A stretch of 64,000 nt of DNA. It comes from Chthonomonas sp. UBA2017. GTDB lineage: Bacteria; Armatimonadota; Fimbriimonadia; Fimbriimonadales; Fimbriimonadaceae. Where the stretch lies: contig DDCB01000035.1 of assembly GCA_002335425.1 (NCBI GenBank), positions 56,860-120,859 of the forward strand, read 5' to 3'. The position numbers and the translations under genes were made by a program. The notes below the pieces were generated by a model, which made no database searches, had not been told where the DNA came from, and saw only the letters and a list, made by a program, of their open reading frames with translations. Of the stretch, positions 40,423 to 48,052 are shown piece by piece (position 1 is the stretch's first letter; each line of letters begins with the position of its first letter).

Positions 40423-41421
40423 ATGGAAGCGGTCATTCTGGAGGCTCCGGGCCAACTGGCGCATCGCCGCGTGCCGATTCCGGTGCCCCAGGCCGGCGAA
40501 GTTTTGGTTCGGGTGCAAGCCGCCACGACGTGTGGTACAGACCTAAAAGCTTATCTGCGCGGCCATCCCCAGATTCCGATGCCGGGCGGGCTTGGACACG
40601 AATACTCAGGAGTCGTCGCGGCCGTGGGTCCCCATGCCCCTTTCACCGTGGGCGAAGAGGTGATGGGGGTCCACTCGGCCCCTTGCCAGACGTGCGCATG
40701 GTGTTTGCGCGACCAGGAGAACCTCTGCGAAAGCATCATGAGCACCAAGGTTTTGGGGGCTTATGCAGAGTATTTGTTGATCCCCGAGCATGTCGCGCGG
40801 CTGAACCTGTTCCCCAAACCTCCCGGATTGAGCTTCGAACGAGCGGCTCTCTTGGAACCTTTGGCCTGTGTGGCCCAGGGCATTGAGCTGGCCGCGCCAA
40901 CATCGAACCAGAGCATCTTGGTGATCGGCCCCGGGGCGATCGGATTGATGTTCGCCAGCGTGCTCCACTTTTTAGGGATCGCCGAAGTGACGGTGGCGGG
41001 GAGAAATCCAGCCCGACTTGAGATCGCGAAGCGGTTGAGCGCTCGGACGGTCGAGCTGCCTGAGCTTTGTGAATCTTATCAAGGGGCTTTTGACATGGTG
41101 ATCGAGTGCACCGGGCGTGAGGAGATCTGGGAAAAGAGTCTGGATTTTGTGACCCGCGGCGGAAAGGTGGTTCTCTTTGGGGGTTGCCCGGCAGGAAGTA
41201 CGGTCACGTTCGACACTCGCCGAGTCCATTACGATCAGATCACCTTGATCAGCCCGTTCCACTTTGGGACTCGAGCCGTTCGCAAGGCTCGCGAATGGCT
41301 ACTGGACGAGCGACTGGTTCTCGATCCGCTCTTAAGCGGGGAGCGTCGTCTCGACGAGGCGGCCCAAGTCTTTGATGATCTGCGCGAAGGGCGTGGCATC
41401 AAGTACGTTTTCAAGCCGTGA
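40423..41421 (+). CDS. Zinc-dependent medium-chain dehydrogenase (first of a pair)
   Basis: 332 aa from ATG 40423. Catalytic zinc site: Cys in ATTCGTDLKAYL and HEY in GLGHEYSGVV; structural zinc Cys4 in CQTCAWCLRDQENLC; NAD-binding ILVIGPGAIGLMFASVLH. It resembles sorbitol/threonine dehydrogenase-type enzymes acting on polyols or sugar alcohols. The stop overlaps the start of a second dehydrogenase (GTGA). The pair and the cupin gene that follows form one operon with unknown substrate. Confidence 0.88.
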   Translation: MEAVILEAPGQLAHRRVPIPVPQAGEVLVRVQAATTCGTDLKAYLRGHPQIPMPGGLGHEYSGVVAAVGPHAPFTVGEEVMGVHSAPCQTCAWCLRDQENLCESIMSTKVLGAYAEYLLIPEHVARLNLFPKPPGLSFERAALLEPLACVAQGIELAAPTSNQSILVIGPGAIGLMFASVLHFLGIAEVTVAGRNPARLEIAKRLSARTVELPELCESYQGAFDMVIECTGREEIWEKSLDFVTRGGKVVLFGGCPAGSTVTFDTRRVHYDQITLISPFHFGTRAVRKAREWLLDERLVLDPLLSGERRLDEAAQVFDDLREGRGIKYVFKP

Positions 41422-42386
41422 AGGTCGCGCGCTACGTCGGTGGGGGCCGGATCGAAATCCAGGACTGCGCGGAGCCGGAGTGTCCTCCGGGCGGACTCGT
41501 TGTTCAAGCATCGGCGAGCGGGCTCTGCTCGGGCGAGCTCATGGACTGGTACCTGGATCAAAAGTCGAATCCGATCTTAGGCCATGAAGTCTGCGGGACG
41601 ATTTTGGAATCCCAGGACAACCGGTTTCCGGTGGGTCAGCCGGTCTTCGTTCACCACCACGCCCCGTGTCTCCAGTGCGAAATGTGCTTTCGCCGGGCGT
41701 ACGTTCATTGCCGACAGTGGCAATCGACTCGGCTCGTCCCGGGCGGGATGGCCGAGCGGTTTGCTCTGAGCCGGGAAAATCTGACCGATAGCTTTCTGAT
41801 TCCTGAGCTCCGCGACGTCGATGCGGCGCTCATTGAGCCTCTTGGTTGTGTCGCCAAGTCGATTCAGCGGGCCCGGCTTTGCCCGGGCGATCGTGTGGCC
41901 GTGATCGGCCTTGGATCGTTGGGGCTTGCTCATGCCTTGGTCGTTCAGAAGCTCGGCTACGAGGTCATCGGGTACGAATTGCGGCCTGATCGGAGGCAAT
42001 GGGCCCAAGATCGGGGGATCGACGCACGCGCTCCCGAACAAGGCGAGAGAGCTGAGGTCATTTTTGTTTGTCCAGGCCACGAGTCTGCACTAAGGTTCGC
42101 GCTGGAAGGGGCGGCCCCGGCGGCACGAGTGGTGCTTTTTGCCCCGTTGCCCCCTGGTCAGCCGGTGGCGATGGACTGGTGCCAACTCTATTTTCAAGAT
42201 TTGGAGATTGTCGCGAGTTATTCGTGTGGCCCCGAAGATACTCGGGAGGCCGCGGGTTGGCTCCGCGATGGCTGGCGGGCCGCGGACGATCTAGTCAGCG
42301 ACTTCGTGGCGCTCGATGAGCTTCCCGAGGCGTATCAAAAAATGAAGCGGGGAGATCTCCTCAAGGCGATGGTGCAGTTCACATGA
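41418..42386 (+). CDS. Zinc-dependent medium-chain dehydrogenase (second of a pair)
   Basis: 322 aa starting at GTG 41418. The catalytic site is SGLCSGELMDWY with GHEVCGTI; structural zinc CLQCEMCFRRAYVHC is intact; the cofactor site is VAVIGLGSLGLAHALVVQ. It is clearly diverged from the upstream copy and lacks the usual TD after the first Cys, so the substrate differs. Translation is probably coupled both to the upstream gene (GTGA) and to the cupin gene downstream (ATGA overlap). Confidence 0.85.
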   Translation: MKVARYVGGGRIEIQDCAEPECPPGGLVVQASASGLCSGELMDWYLDQKSNPILGHEVCGTILESQDNRFPVGQPVFVHHHAPCLQCEMCFRRAYVHCRQWQSTRLVPGGMAERFALSRENLTDSFLIPELRDVDAALIEPLGCVAKSIQRARLCPGDRVAVIGLGSLGLAHALVVQKLGYEVIGYELRPDRRQWAQDRGIDARAPEQGERAEVIFVCPGHESALRFALEGAAPAARVVLFAPLPPGQPVAMDWCQLYFQDLEIVASYSCGPEDTREAAGWLRDGWRAADDLVSDFVALDELPEAYQKMKRGDLLKAMVQFT

Positions 42387-42832
42387 TCCGAAGATTTGAA
42401 TCCGGTCGCTGGACCGATGTGCCCCTGGATCAGTACAAGAATGAGCCAGGGACTTGGATGGAAGTGACACGGCAAGTGTTGTACTCCTCGGACCGGTCGC
42501 TGTTTGAAACTCGCTACTTTGAGATTGCACCGGGCGGCTATAGTTCGTTCGAGCGACATCAACATGAGCATTGCGTCCTCGTGTTGCAAGGTCAGGGCGA
42601 GGTTCGACTTGGCGATGACTGGTTTTCTTTGAAACAGCACGACGTCGTCCAGGTGGAGAGCGGGATGGCGCATCAATTTCGCAACGCCGGGTCGAGCCCC
42701 TTTGGCATCCTTTGCATCGTCGACCGCGAGCGGGATCGACCCGTTCATCTTGCCGAATCTCACGCCTCCGAATCGCCTCCCGAGGGTCCTTTGGATACGG
42801 CCCAGCCCAGCGAGGCGTCTAAAACCTTGTGA
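42383..42832 (+). CDS. Cupin domain protein
   Basis: 149 aa. Cupin motif 1 is FERHQHEHCVLVLQGQGEV (metal-binding His, His, Glu) and motif 2 is VESGMAHQFRNAG. A single small barrel with a disordered C-terminal tail (RPVHLAESHASESPPEG). Cupins of this size are often isomerases, oxygenases or sensors. Being translationally coupled to two sugar-alcohol-type dehydrogenases suggests a role in the same sugar or polyol pathway, for example as an epimerase; this is an inference. Confidence 0.85.
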   Translation: MIRRFESGRWTDVPLDQYKNEPGTWMEVTRQVLYSSDRSLFETRYFEIAPGGYSSFERHQHEHCVLVLQGQGEVRLGDDWFSLKQHDVVQVESGMAHQFRNAGSSPFGILCIVDRERDRPVHLAESHASESPPEGPLDTAQPSEASKTL

Positions 42833-44130
42833 CCGCGCTTCTTCTTGCTTCGATCTTGGGATGGAGCCATGTCCCCGCGGGCTCGTGCGGCCATTCTGGG
42901 CATGAATGTTGGCGCGCGGCGCTCCCGCCCCGGGCGTTGGCGGCCGTGGATCGGGTCGATCAAAGTCAGCCCGAGCCCCCTCCGGAGCGAGACCGACGGC
43001 ATCAGGCTGACCTCGATGCGGACACCCGCCTGGGGAAGCAATACTCCGCCGAGATCGAGAAAGAGCTGAAGCTGACCACCAACACCGAGATGGCGCAGCG
43101 GGTTGAGAAGATCGGCCAAACATTGGCTGAGATCGCCAATCGCAACGTGGTCGAAGTGACTTGGGGCGACAAGCGACTGAACCCGTTTTCGTACTCCTTC
43201 AAGGTCGTCGAAGGCAAAGACGTGAACGCCTTCAGCATCCCCGGCGGATTCATTTATGTCTATGAAGGGCTCGTCAAATATGCCGAAACCGATGACGAAT
43301 TGGCCGGGGTCTTGGCGCACGAGATTGCTCACGCATCACTTCGCCACATCGCGATCCGGAATCGTGAGCAGAGCAAAGTCGACAGCATCATGATGCCGCT
43401 GATTCTGGGGCTCCTACTTGGAAGGAGCGAAAGCTCGACGAACCTTGCGCTCGGGGCGCAGTTCCTTCGCCAGGCCTTTTCGAGCGGCTGGAATCTGAAA
43501 GCCGAAGAGAGTGCTGATTTCGCCGGATTTCAGTACATGCTGCAGAGTCCTTACAATCCGATCGGGATGCTGACCTTCATGGAGCGGTTGCGGTATGACG
43601 AGCGGCTGAACCCGAAGATCGACTGGGGAATCTACGCCACCCACCCGCCGACTCAAGAGCGGGCCATCGCGTTTTTGAACCGTTTGCGCGAGCGAGATAT
43701 CGCCACGCGGCGCAGTTTGACCTCGACCAGCCTGCGAGCGGACGTCCGGCCGGGCGACGAAGGAACGGTGGAGCTTTGGTACCTGGGGTCCAAGGTGTAC
43801 GCTTTCGGCGGTTCGGCAGCTCTTTCTCGGGCTGATCAGGCTGCTGAAAAGTTTAATTTTTTCATGGATTCTTTGCCACAACTCTTTGATGTCAAGGTAG
43901 ATTCTCTGGGGAATCTCGTGGGCCGAAATCAGGTCCTTTTCGCGATTGCCGAGCCCGATTGGCTGGCCGTGGGCCACGATGAGTTTACGTTGCAAAATGA
44001 GACCACTCGCGCAGTCAAAGGCGCGATCTATCGCCTCAATCAGCGAGTCACTTCCCTCGGGCCAGCGAACGCAATGCCTCCGCCGCAGCTGACGCCACCC
44101 TCTCCGCCGTCTTGCGACCATGGAAGCTGA
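42829..44130 (+). CDS. M48 family metalloprotease
   Basis: 433 aa starting at GTG 42829, overlapping the cupin stop. The N-terminus has a hydrophobic signal-like segment followed by a His/Pro/Arg-rich stretch. The catalytic motif VLAHEIAHASLRHIA (HExxH) and the third ligand Glu in AEESADFAGFQYML fit M48 (Oma1/BepA-like). PGGFIYVYEGLVKYAETDDE is also typical. Function in homologues: periplasmic protein quality control or membrane proteolysis. The tail (residues 300-430) is unusually long; its last 83 bp overlap a convergent gene. Confidence 0.85.
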   Translation: MTALLLASILGWSHVPAGSCGHSGHECWRAALPPRALAAVDRVDQSQPEPPPERDRRHQADLDADTRLGKQYSAEIEKELKLTTNTEMAQRVEKIGQTLAEIANRNVVEVTWGDKRLNPFSYSFKVVEGKDVNAFSIPGGFIYVYEGLVKYAETDDELAGVLAHEIAHASLRHIAIRNREQSKVDSIMMPLILGLLLGRSESSTNLALGAQFLRQAFSSGWNLKAEESADFAGFQYMLQSPYNPIGMLTFMERLRYDERLNPKIDWGIYATHPPTQERAIAFLNRLRERDIATRRSLTSTSLRADVRPGDEGTVELWYLGSKVYAFGGSAALSRADQAAEKFNFFMDSLPQLFDVKVDSLGNLVGRNQVLFAIAEPDWLAVGHDEFTLQNETTRAVKGAIYRLNQRVTSLGPANAMPPPQLTPPSPPSCDHGS

Positions 44131-45244
44131 GCTGGGCTTCATACCCTCCACGGTCGTAGTCTTCCGGCTCTAAGATGTATCCGATCCAGCCGTTGACATG
44201 GCTGCAGACCAAGGTCCACCGAAAGCCCTCCCGGCGTCCGGCTTGTTCGATTTGTCGGCCCAGAGCCGAAGTTGGCTCACCGGGAACTCCAACTACGGCG
44301 AGCTTGCCGATGCGGAACGCCGTGACTTTGGCTTCGGGCGGGGCAAATCTTTGGACCAGATTTTCGGCCAAAGGCTGGGGCAACCCGTATTGCTGAGCAA
44401 AAGTCGGGTGAGGTTGCGGCGGATCGAGCGGGATTTGCGCCTCGGTCCAGCTGAACTTTTGCGGGTCGATCAGATCTCCCGGGTAGGGCCCAAAGACCTT
44501 GCTGATTTCGCGGACGAACTGAGAGGTCGCTTCGGCCGGGTTGCTTGCGAGCGAGGCCGGAGACACATCCCCGATCGGTCCGAGCAAAGCGGGCGCCTCA
44601 TGGTCGACCATCCAGGCTCCGATCCAATCTCCACGAAGCCGCCTCTCTTCGGGCCCGTAGAGCGTTGGATGGGCGGCGTATTGCAGGAAGAATGGCATCC
44701 CGTCGGTGTCTTTCACGAGGCTGGCTCGGCGGTCTGGGTTGGCTCCGACTCGCCGAGGGCGGTTGAGATCGAGAAGCCTTACTTGGATTGAGAGCTCGGT
44801 TTGTGGCTCTGGCTTTGAGGTGGCAGCCTGGCGAATCGCCTGCCCGATTCGGTTTGCGGTCCACTCCAATTGGCGTCGCCGGTAGGTCGCTATCCCGGGC
44901 AGGGCGAAGGTCATCCGGTCGTTGAGCATCTGGCTATCGGGCGCGCAGTGGGTATGGGAGGCGGCGAGAAAGAGCCGATAGGGCGGCAGAATCTGTTTTT
45001 GAACTTCTCGAACCAGACTTTCGGGGGCGGTTAGCATTTCGGCGGACACCAGCGCGAGCCCGACCTCGCCTTGGCGAATCAAAATGACACGGGCTTGCAG
45101 ATCGTCCCCGCCGGGCTCAAACGGAGCACTTTGGCGTTCGGTATAGCCTCCCAGAGGGAGCGGCTCGTCGGGCACCAACGAAATGGAAGCTCGTTGGAAG
45201 GTGAGCGATGGGGCTAAGGAGAGCGTGAGCGCAGCAAGAACCAT
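44048..45244 (-). CDS. Neutral/alkaline non-lysosomal ceramidase-like protein
   Basis: 398 aa from ATG 45244. A signal peptide (MVLAALTLSLAPSLTFQRAS) leads into LPLGGYTERQSAPFEPGGDD followed by VILIRQGEVGLALVSAEMLT, and SHTHCAPDSQ matches the GTHTH region of ceramidases (zinc ligands). Shorter than typical ceramidases, so it may be a diverged hydrolase of the same fold acting on other amide lipids or peptidoglycan. TATAAT ends 10 nt before the ATG on the minus strand, suggesting leaderless transcription. Its last 83 bp overlap the end of the M48 gene. Confidence 0.7.
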   Translation of the reverse strand: MVLAALTLSLAPSLTFQRASISLVPDEPLPLGGYTERQSAPFEPGGDDLQARVILIRQGEVGLALVSAEMLTAPESLVREVQKQILPPYRLFLAASHTHCAPDSQMLNDRMTFALPGIATYRRRQLEWTANRIGQAIRQAATSKPEPQTELSIQVRLLDLNRPRRVGANPDRRASLVKDTDGMPFFLQYAAHPTLYGPEERRLRGDWIGAWMVDHEAPALLGPIGDVSPASLASNPAEATSQFVREISKVFGPYPGDLIDPQKFSWTEAQIPLDPPQPHPTFAQQYGLPQPLAENLVQRFAPPEAKVTAFRIGKLAVVGVPGEPTSALGRQIEQAGRREGFRWTLVCSHVNGWIGYILEPEDYDRGGYEAQLSFHGRKTAERVASAAAEALRSLARGK

Positions 45245-45254
45245 TCTTGAGAGG

Positions 45255-45283
45255 ATTATACGGGCTGGTGAGAATGCTAGAAT
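45255..45283. promoter_or_regulatory. Divergent leaderless promoter region
   Basis: Two -10-like boxes point outward: TATAAT on the minus strand (45260-45255), 10 nt before the ATG at 45244, and TAGAAT on the plus strand (45278-45283), 10 nt before the ATG at 45294. No ribosome-binding site in either gap. Confidence 0.5.
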
Positions 45284-45293
45284 ACGAACGCGG

Positions 45294-46907
45294 ATGAGTT
45301 TCGGTGTTCGCCTAACCCACGAGATCTTGAGCGCGGAAGCCGGGGCAAAAACGGCTTGCGGCATCGAGATTACGCATCGAGGTGAGTCGCCCGGGCAGTA
45401 CGAAGTCAGCTTGGACGGGCTCGACGTGATGTGGGTGGCGATTCCGGAGCCGCAAGTCACCCTGGACCCCCACGATTCTCGCACGGAACTGGTCTTTTTA
45501 AGTCCGCCTCGCGAAAGTGAATCGGTCGCGGGGAGCTATCCGTTCGTTGCCCGAGTGCGGAATCTCGAATCGGGAGAAGTGCGGACCGCCCAAGGCGTGT
45601 TGGAGATCAAGCCGTTCCATCACCTCAGCGTGGACATCCATCCCAAACGAGCCGTGCTGGGTCCCTTCAACCCGGTCGCCGAAACCCGGGTGACGGTGAT
45701 GAATTTGGGCAACACCGAGCATCAGGTTCAGCTTTTTGCGACCGACCCCGACGACGAATGCGCGTATGAGTTTGAGCAAGAGCGCACGTCGGTCGGTCCG
45801 GGGCAGACGAAAGAGGTCACCCTCCGGGTGGCCAGCGGCAAGCGGTCGATCGTGAGCCCGACCAAGCTCTATGGATTCACCGTGACCGCCCGGTCGGTTT
45901 CGGTGCCAACGGTGGCAGGATCGACCCAGGCCCAAGTCGAGAAGCGGCCGCTGGCTTCGCCGGGTCCTCTGATGGCATTTTTGTTCGGGCTCCTCATCTT
46001 ATTGGCCTGGGTGATGATGATTCCGAAGCCGCCGACGGTCGAGGTCTTTACCTCAGACCGGTCCACTGCTTTGGTCGGAGATTCGGTTCAACTTGAATGG
46101 CAGAGCAATGCAAGCACGCGCTCGGTCCGGCTCTTGATGGACGGCGATCTGGTTGTCGACAACCTCGCGCCTCGCGGCAAGCGCTCGGTCACGCTGAACC
46201 GCACGGGTTCCGTCCGATTCTCGGTTGTGGCTCTGAGCGGCGAGCGGGTCGGCAGCACGAAGGACGTGGTGATCGAAGTGGGGTCTCCGCCGACGGTTCC
46301 GGATGCCCGAATTGTGCTTTTTGAGATCAAACCGACTCGCCAGCGGGTGGGTGAAGCGTTTGTCGTTCGATATCGAGTGGAGGGCGCGACCAAAATTCTG
46401 CTGGAGCCGACCGGCGTTCAGTTGGACCCCACGACTTCTGAGCGAGAGCTGACGGCCCAGCGGTCGGGCCGGATCACGTATCGGCTTTTGGCGCAAAATT
46501 CCGCCGGAAAGACGGTGAGCCGTTCGTTTGACGTGACCGTGACCGACGAGAGCCTGGCGGAAATCGTTCAGTTTGAGGCTGATCCGTCCGAGATCGACCC
46601 GGCGGTGGGGCTCATTCGATTGACCTGGAAGATCACCGATGCGACCCGGGCGATTTTGGCGGTGAACGGGCAAGCTCAGGAGATCGACCCGGCCGGCGGG
46701 ACGAAGGAACTCCAATTGACCGAAGCGACGACGCTCACCCTGCGGGCGTTTGATTCGCAAGGCAAGGCCTCCGAAAAGACGATCAAGCTGCCGGTGAAGC
46801 GTCCTCCACCGCCGGACACCACCGGTGGAACCCCTTCGACTTCGGGCGATCCAGCGAGCACCTCTGGCAACGAAGCCACCCCGCCCACCACGACCACGGG
46901 CGGTTGA
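45294..46907 (+). CDS. Single-pass membrane protein with Ig-like domains on both sides
   Basis: 537 aa from ATG 45294; a longer frame starting at 45183 has no coding character. Residues 1-215 hold two beta-sandwich domains similar to those of alpha-macroglobulin/COG1470 proteins (PVAETRVTVMNLGNTEHQVQ). A transmembrane helix at about 222-245 (MAFLFGLLILLAWVMMI) is followed by repeated Ig-like domains (VQLEWQSNASTRSVRLLM, FVVRYRVEGATKILL, IRLTWKITDATRAILA). The tail is rich in Thr/Pro/Ser/Gly. Without a signal peptide the long N-terminal half would be cytoplasmic and the repeats outside, an odd layout. Function unknown. Confidence 0.7.
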   Translation: MSFGVRLTHEILSAEAGAKTACGIEITHRGESPGQYEVSLDGLDVMWVAIPEPQVTLDPHDSRTELVFLSPPRESESVAGSYPFVARVRNLESGEVRTAQGVLEIKPFHHLSVDIHPKRAVLGPFNPVAETRVTVMNLGNTEHQVQLFATDPDDECAYEFEQERTSVGPGQTKEVTLRVASGKRSIVSPTKLYGFTVTARSVSVPTVAGSTQAQVEKRPLASPGPLMAFLFGLLILLAWVMMIPKPPTVEVFTSDRSTALVGDSVQLEWQSNASTRSVRLLMDGDLVVDNLAPRGKRSVTLNRTGSVRFSVVALSGERVGSTKDVVIEVGSPPTVPDARIVLFEIKPTRQRVGEAFVVRYRVEGATKILLEPTGVQLDPTTSERELTAQRSGRITYRLLAQNSAGKTVSRSFDVTVTDESLAEIVQFEADPSEIDPAVGLIRLTWKITDATRAILAVNGQAQEIDPAGGTKELQLTEATTLTLRAFDSQGKASEKTIKLPVKRPPPPDTTGGTPSTSGDPASTSGNEATPPTTTTGG

Positions 46908-46995
46908 GGCTCATCGGGACGAAGGTTAACCTGTCCGGCCTAACGTGTGACTCCAGGTCGGAGCCACGCTCCTGAGATGAACTCGACTTCAAGGG

Positions 46996-47084
46996 CCCAG
47001 GTCGCTCTTGTAGCTCAGGCGGAGCTCGGGGTAGCCTGAGCGAGTTATCCGGGGGCTGAATCGAGACGCCCCGCAGAACCTGGG
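46996..47084 (+). ncRNA. Candidate structured RNA next to tRNA-Ala
   Basis: Three nested or adjacent stems can form: CCCAGGT (46996-47002) with ACCTGGG (47078-47084); GCTCAGGC (47013-47020) with GCCTGAGC (47034-47041); GGGGC (47052-47056) with GCCCC (47068-47072). The outer stem includes the first bases of tRNA-Ala, so the two folds compete. No match to a known riboswitch class was recognised. Confidence 0.3.
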
Positions 47085-47157
47085 GATGTAGCTCAGTTGG
47101 TAGAGCGCTGCAATCGCACTGCAGAGGCCAGGGGTTCGAATCCCCTCATCTCCACCA
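47082..47157 (+). tRNA. tRNA-Ala(CGC)
   Basis: Complete cloverleaf of 76 nt. Acceptor stem GGGGATG/CATCTCC, D-arm GCTC...GAGC, anticodon stem CTGCA/TGCAG with loop ATCGCAC (anticodon CGC, alanine), T-arm AGGGG TTCGAAT CCCCT, and an encoded CCA end. Confidence 0.96.
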
Positions 47158-47228
47158 TAATTCTGGATCAGGCAATGAACCTGGCAGCAGGCGTGAAGAG
47201 GGCCAAATGTTCGCAGAGCTCGAACAAT

Positions 47229-47804
47229 CTAGCCTATGACCACCTTTCGGAAGGTGACCGAGACCCGGCGTTTTCGTTCTCTTCGCGCCCCGCCCACCAT
47301 GTCGAATTTCCTCTTTGCGATATCGTGCTTCCACACGTAGCGGGCTGGACCTCGCATCACACAAACTGAACCGACTGGCAACCAGATTTCGTGGGCGTCG
47401 CCCGTTTCAGGATGAGTCAACCGCATGGGGTATTCATCGCCCAGCGAAACCGTCGCGATTTCTGGCCCAAAACATGGCTCGCAGTCGATATGTGGGGCAA
47501 TACCTTGGCCTGGAAGGTACTCGTTCACGATAGCTTGGTCCGGCACGCGCTCCATCAAGCCGTCGGAATGGAGTCGCTGGGCAAGAGAAGCAAGGAAGCT
47601 TGGAAGCGGGCCAAGGAATTCTTCGTAACGAATGGTGCGAGACTTGTAGTCGTATCGCCATCCGTAATGCTGGACGCGTCGAGACAAGTCGTCGAGCCAT
47701 GGCAGAGCGTCAACGGCATGGAGCAACGCATCGGGGTCGACCAGAAAATCTGGAAGACAAAGGAGCCCCGGGATTTCCGGAAGATTATCAATTAACGAAT
47801 TCAC
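47229..47804 (-). CDS. AlkB-like 2-oxoglutarate/Fe(II)-dependent dioxygenase
   Basis: 191 aa from GTG 47804, behind GGAGGA; a TTG at 47816 is also possible. Iron ligands: HxD in GIAPHIDCEPCF and the distal His in VWKHDIAKR; the 2-oxoglutarate-binding Arg pair is in RRVSVTFRKV. NEYLPGQGIAPHID and the start GLLCLPDFLVDPDALLHAVD are typical of AlkB/ALKBH8-type enzymes, which oxidatively demethylate nucleic acids. No DNA-glycosylase or Ada gene is adjacent. It is the last gene of a possible dinB-TPR-MBL-small ORF-alkB string on the minus strand. Confidence 0.9.
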   Translation of the reverse strand: MNSLIDNLPEIPGLLCLPDFLVDPDALLHAVDALPWLDDLSRRVQHYGWRYDYKSRTIRYEEFLGPLPSFLASLAQRLHSDGLMERVPDQAIVNEYLPGQGIAPHIDCEPCFGPEIATVSLGDEYPMRLTHPETGDAHEIWLPVGSVCVMRGPARYVWKHDIAKRKFDMVGGARRERKRRVSVTFRKVVIG

Positions 47805-48018
47805 CGAATCCTCCAAACTTCATAGGCGTAGGCTCCAACAGGTTATGGAGCACCTTGTACGAATCGCTTGATTCTTGATGCGCGGAGTATGGCCCAGACA
47901 TTGAGCAAATTTCTCGTACCACCCGTGCATGTCCGCTCGTGGCATCCAACTCGCCGAAGGGCCAACTGGATTCGTTGAGATCAAGGTCATTATTGATGGA
48001 GATAGGGCAGTGATTCAT
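47788..48018 (-). CDS. Possible small protein of unknown function (76 aa)
   Basis: 76 aa; sequence NHCPISINNDLDLNESSWPF onward has no recognisable domain. It begins 34 bp after the TPR-MBL gene and overlaps the alkB start region. Its amino-acid composition is not obviously artefactual, but there is no good ribosome-binding site, and the opposite strand also has an open frame (47929-48084, 51 aa) with protein-like sequence. Either could be a real small gene or a remnant. Confidence 0.3.
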   Translation of the reverse strand: MNHCPISINNDLDLNESSWPFGELDATSGHARVVREICSMSGPYSAHQESSDSYKVLHNLLEPTPMKFGGFGEFVN

Positions 48019-48052
48019 CTAGCAAGACCGCGAACAAATGGTGGAGTGAGGC

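Noticed and set aside
47001..47072. Degenerate second tRNA before tRNA-Ala
   Set aside because: A D-arm-like stretch (GTAGCTCAGGCGGAGC) is present but no anticodon arm or T-loop can be built.
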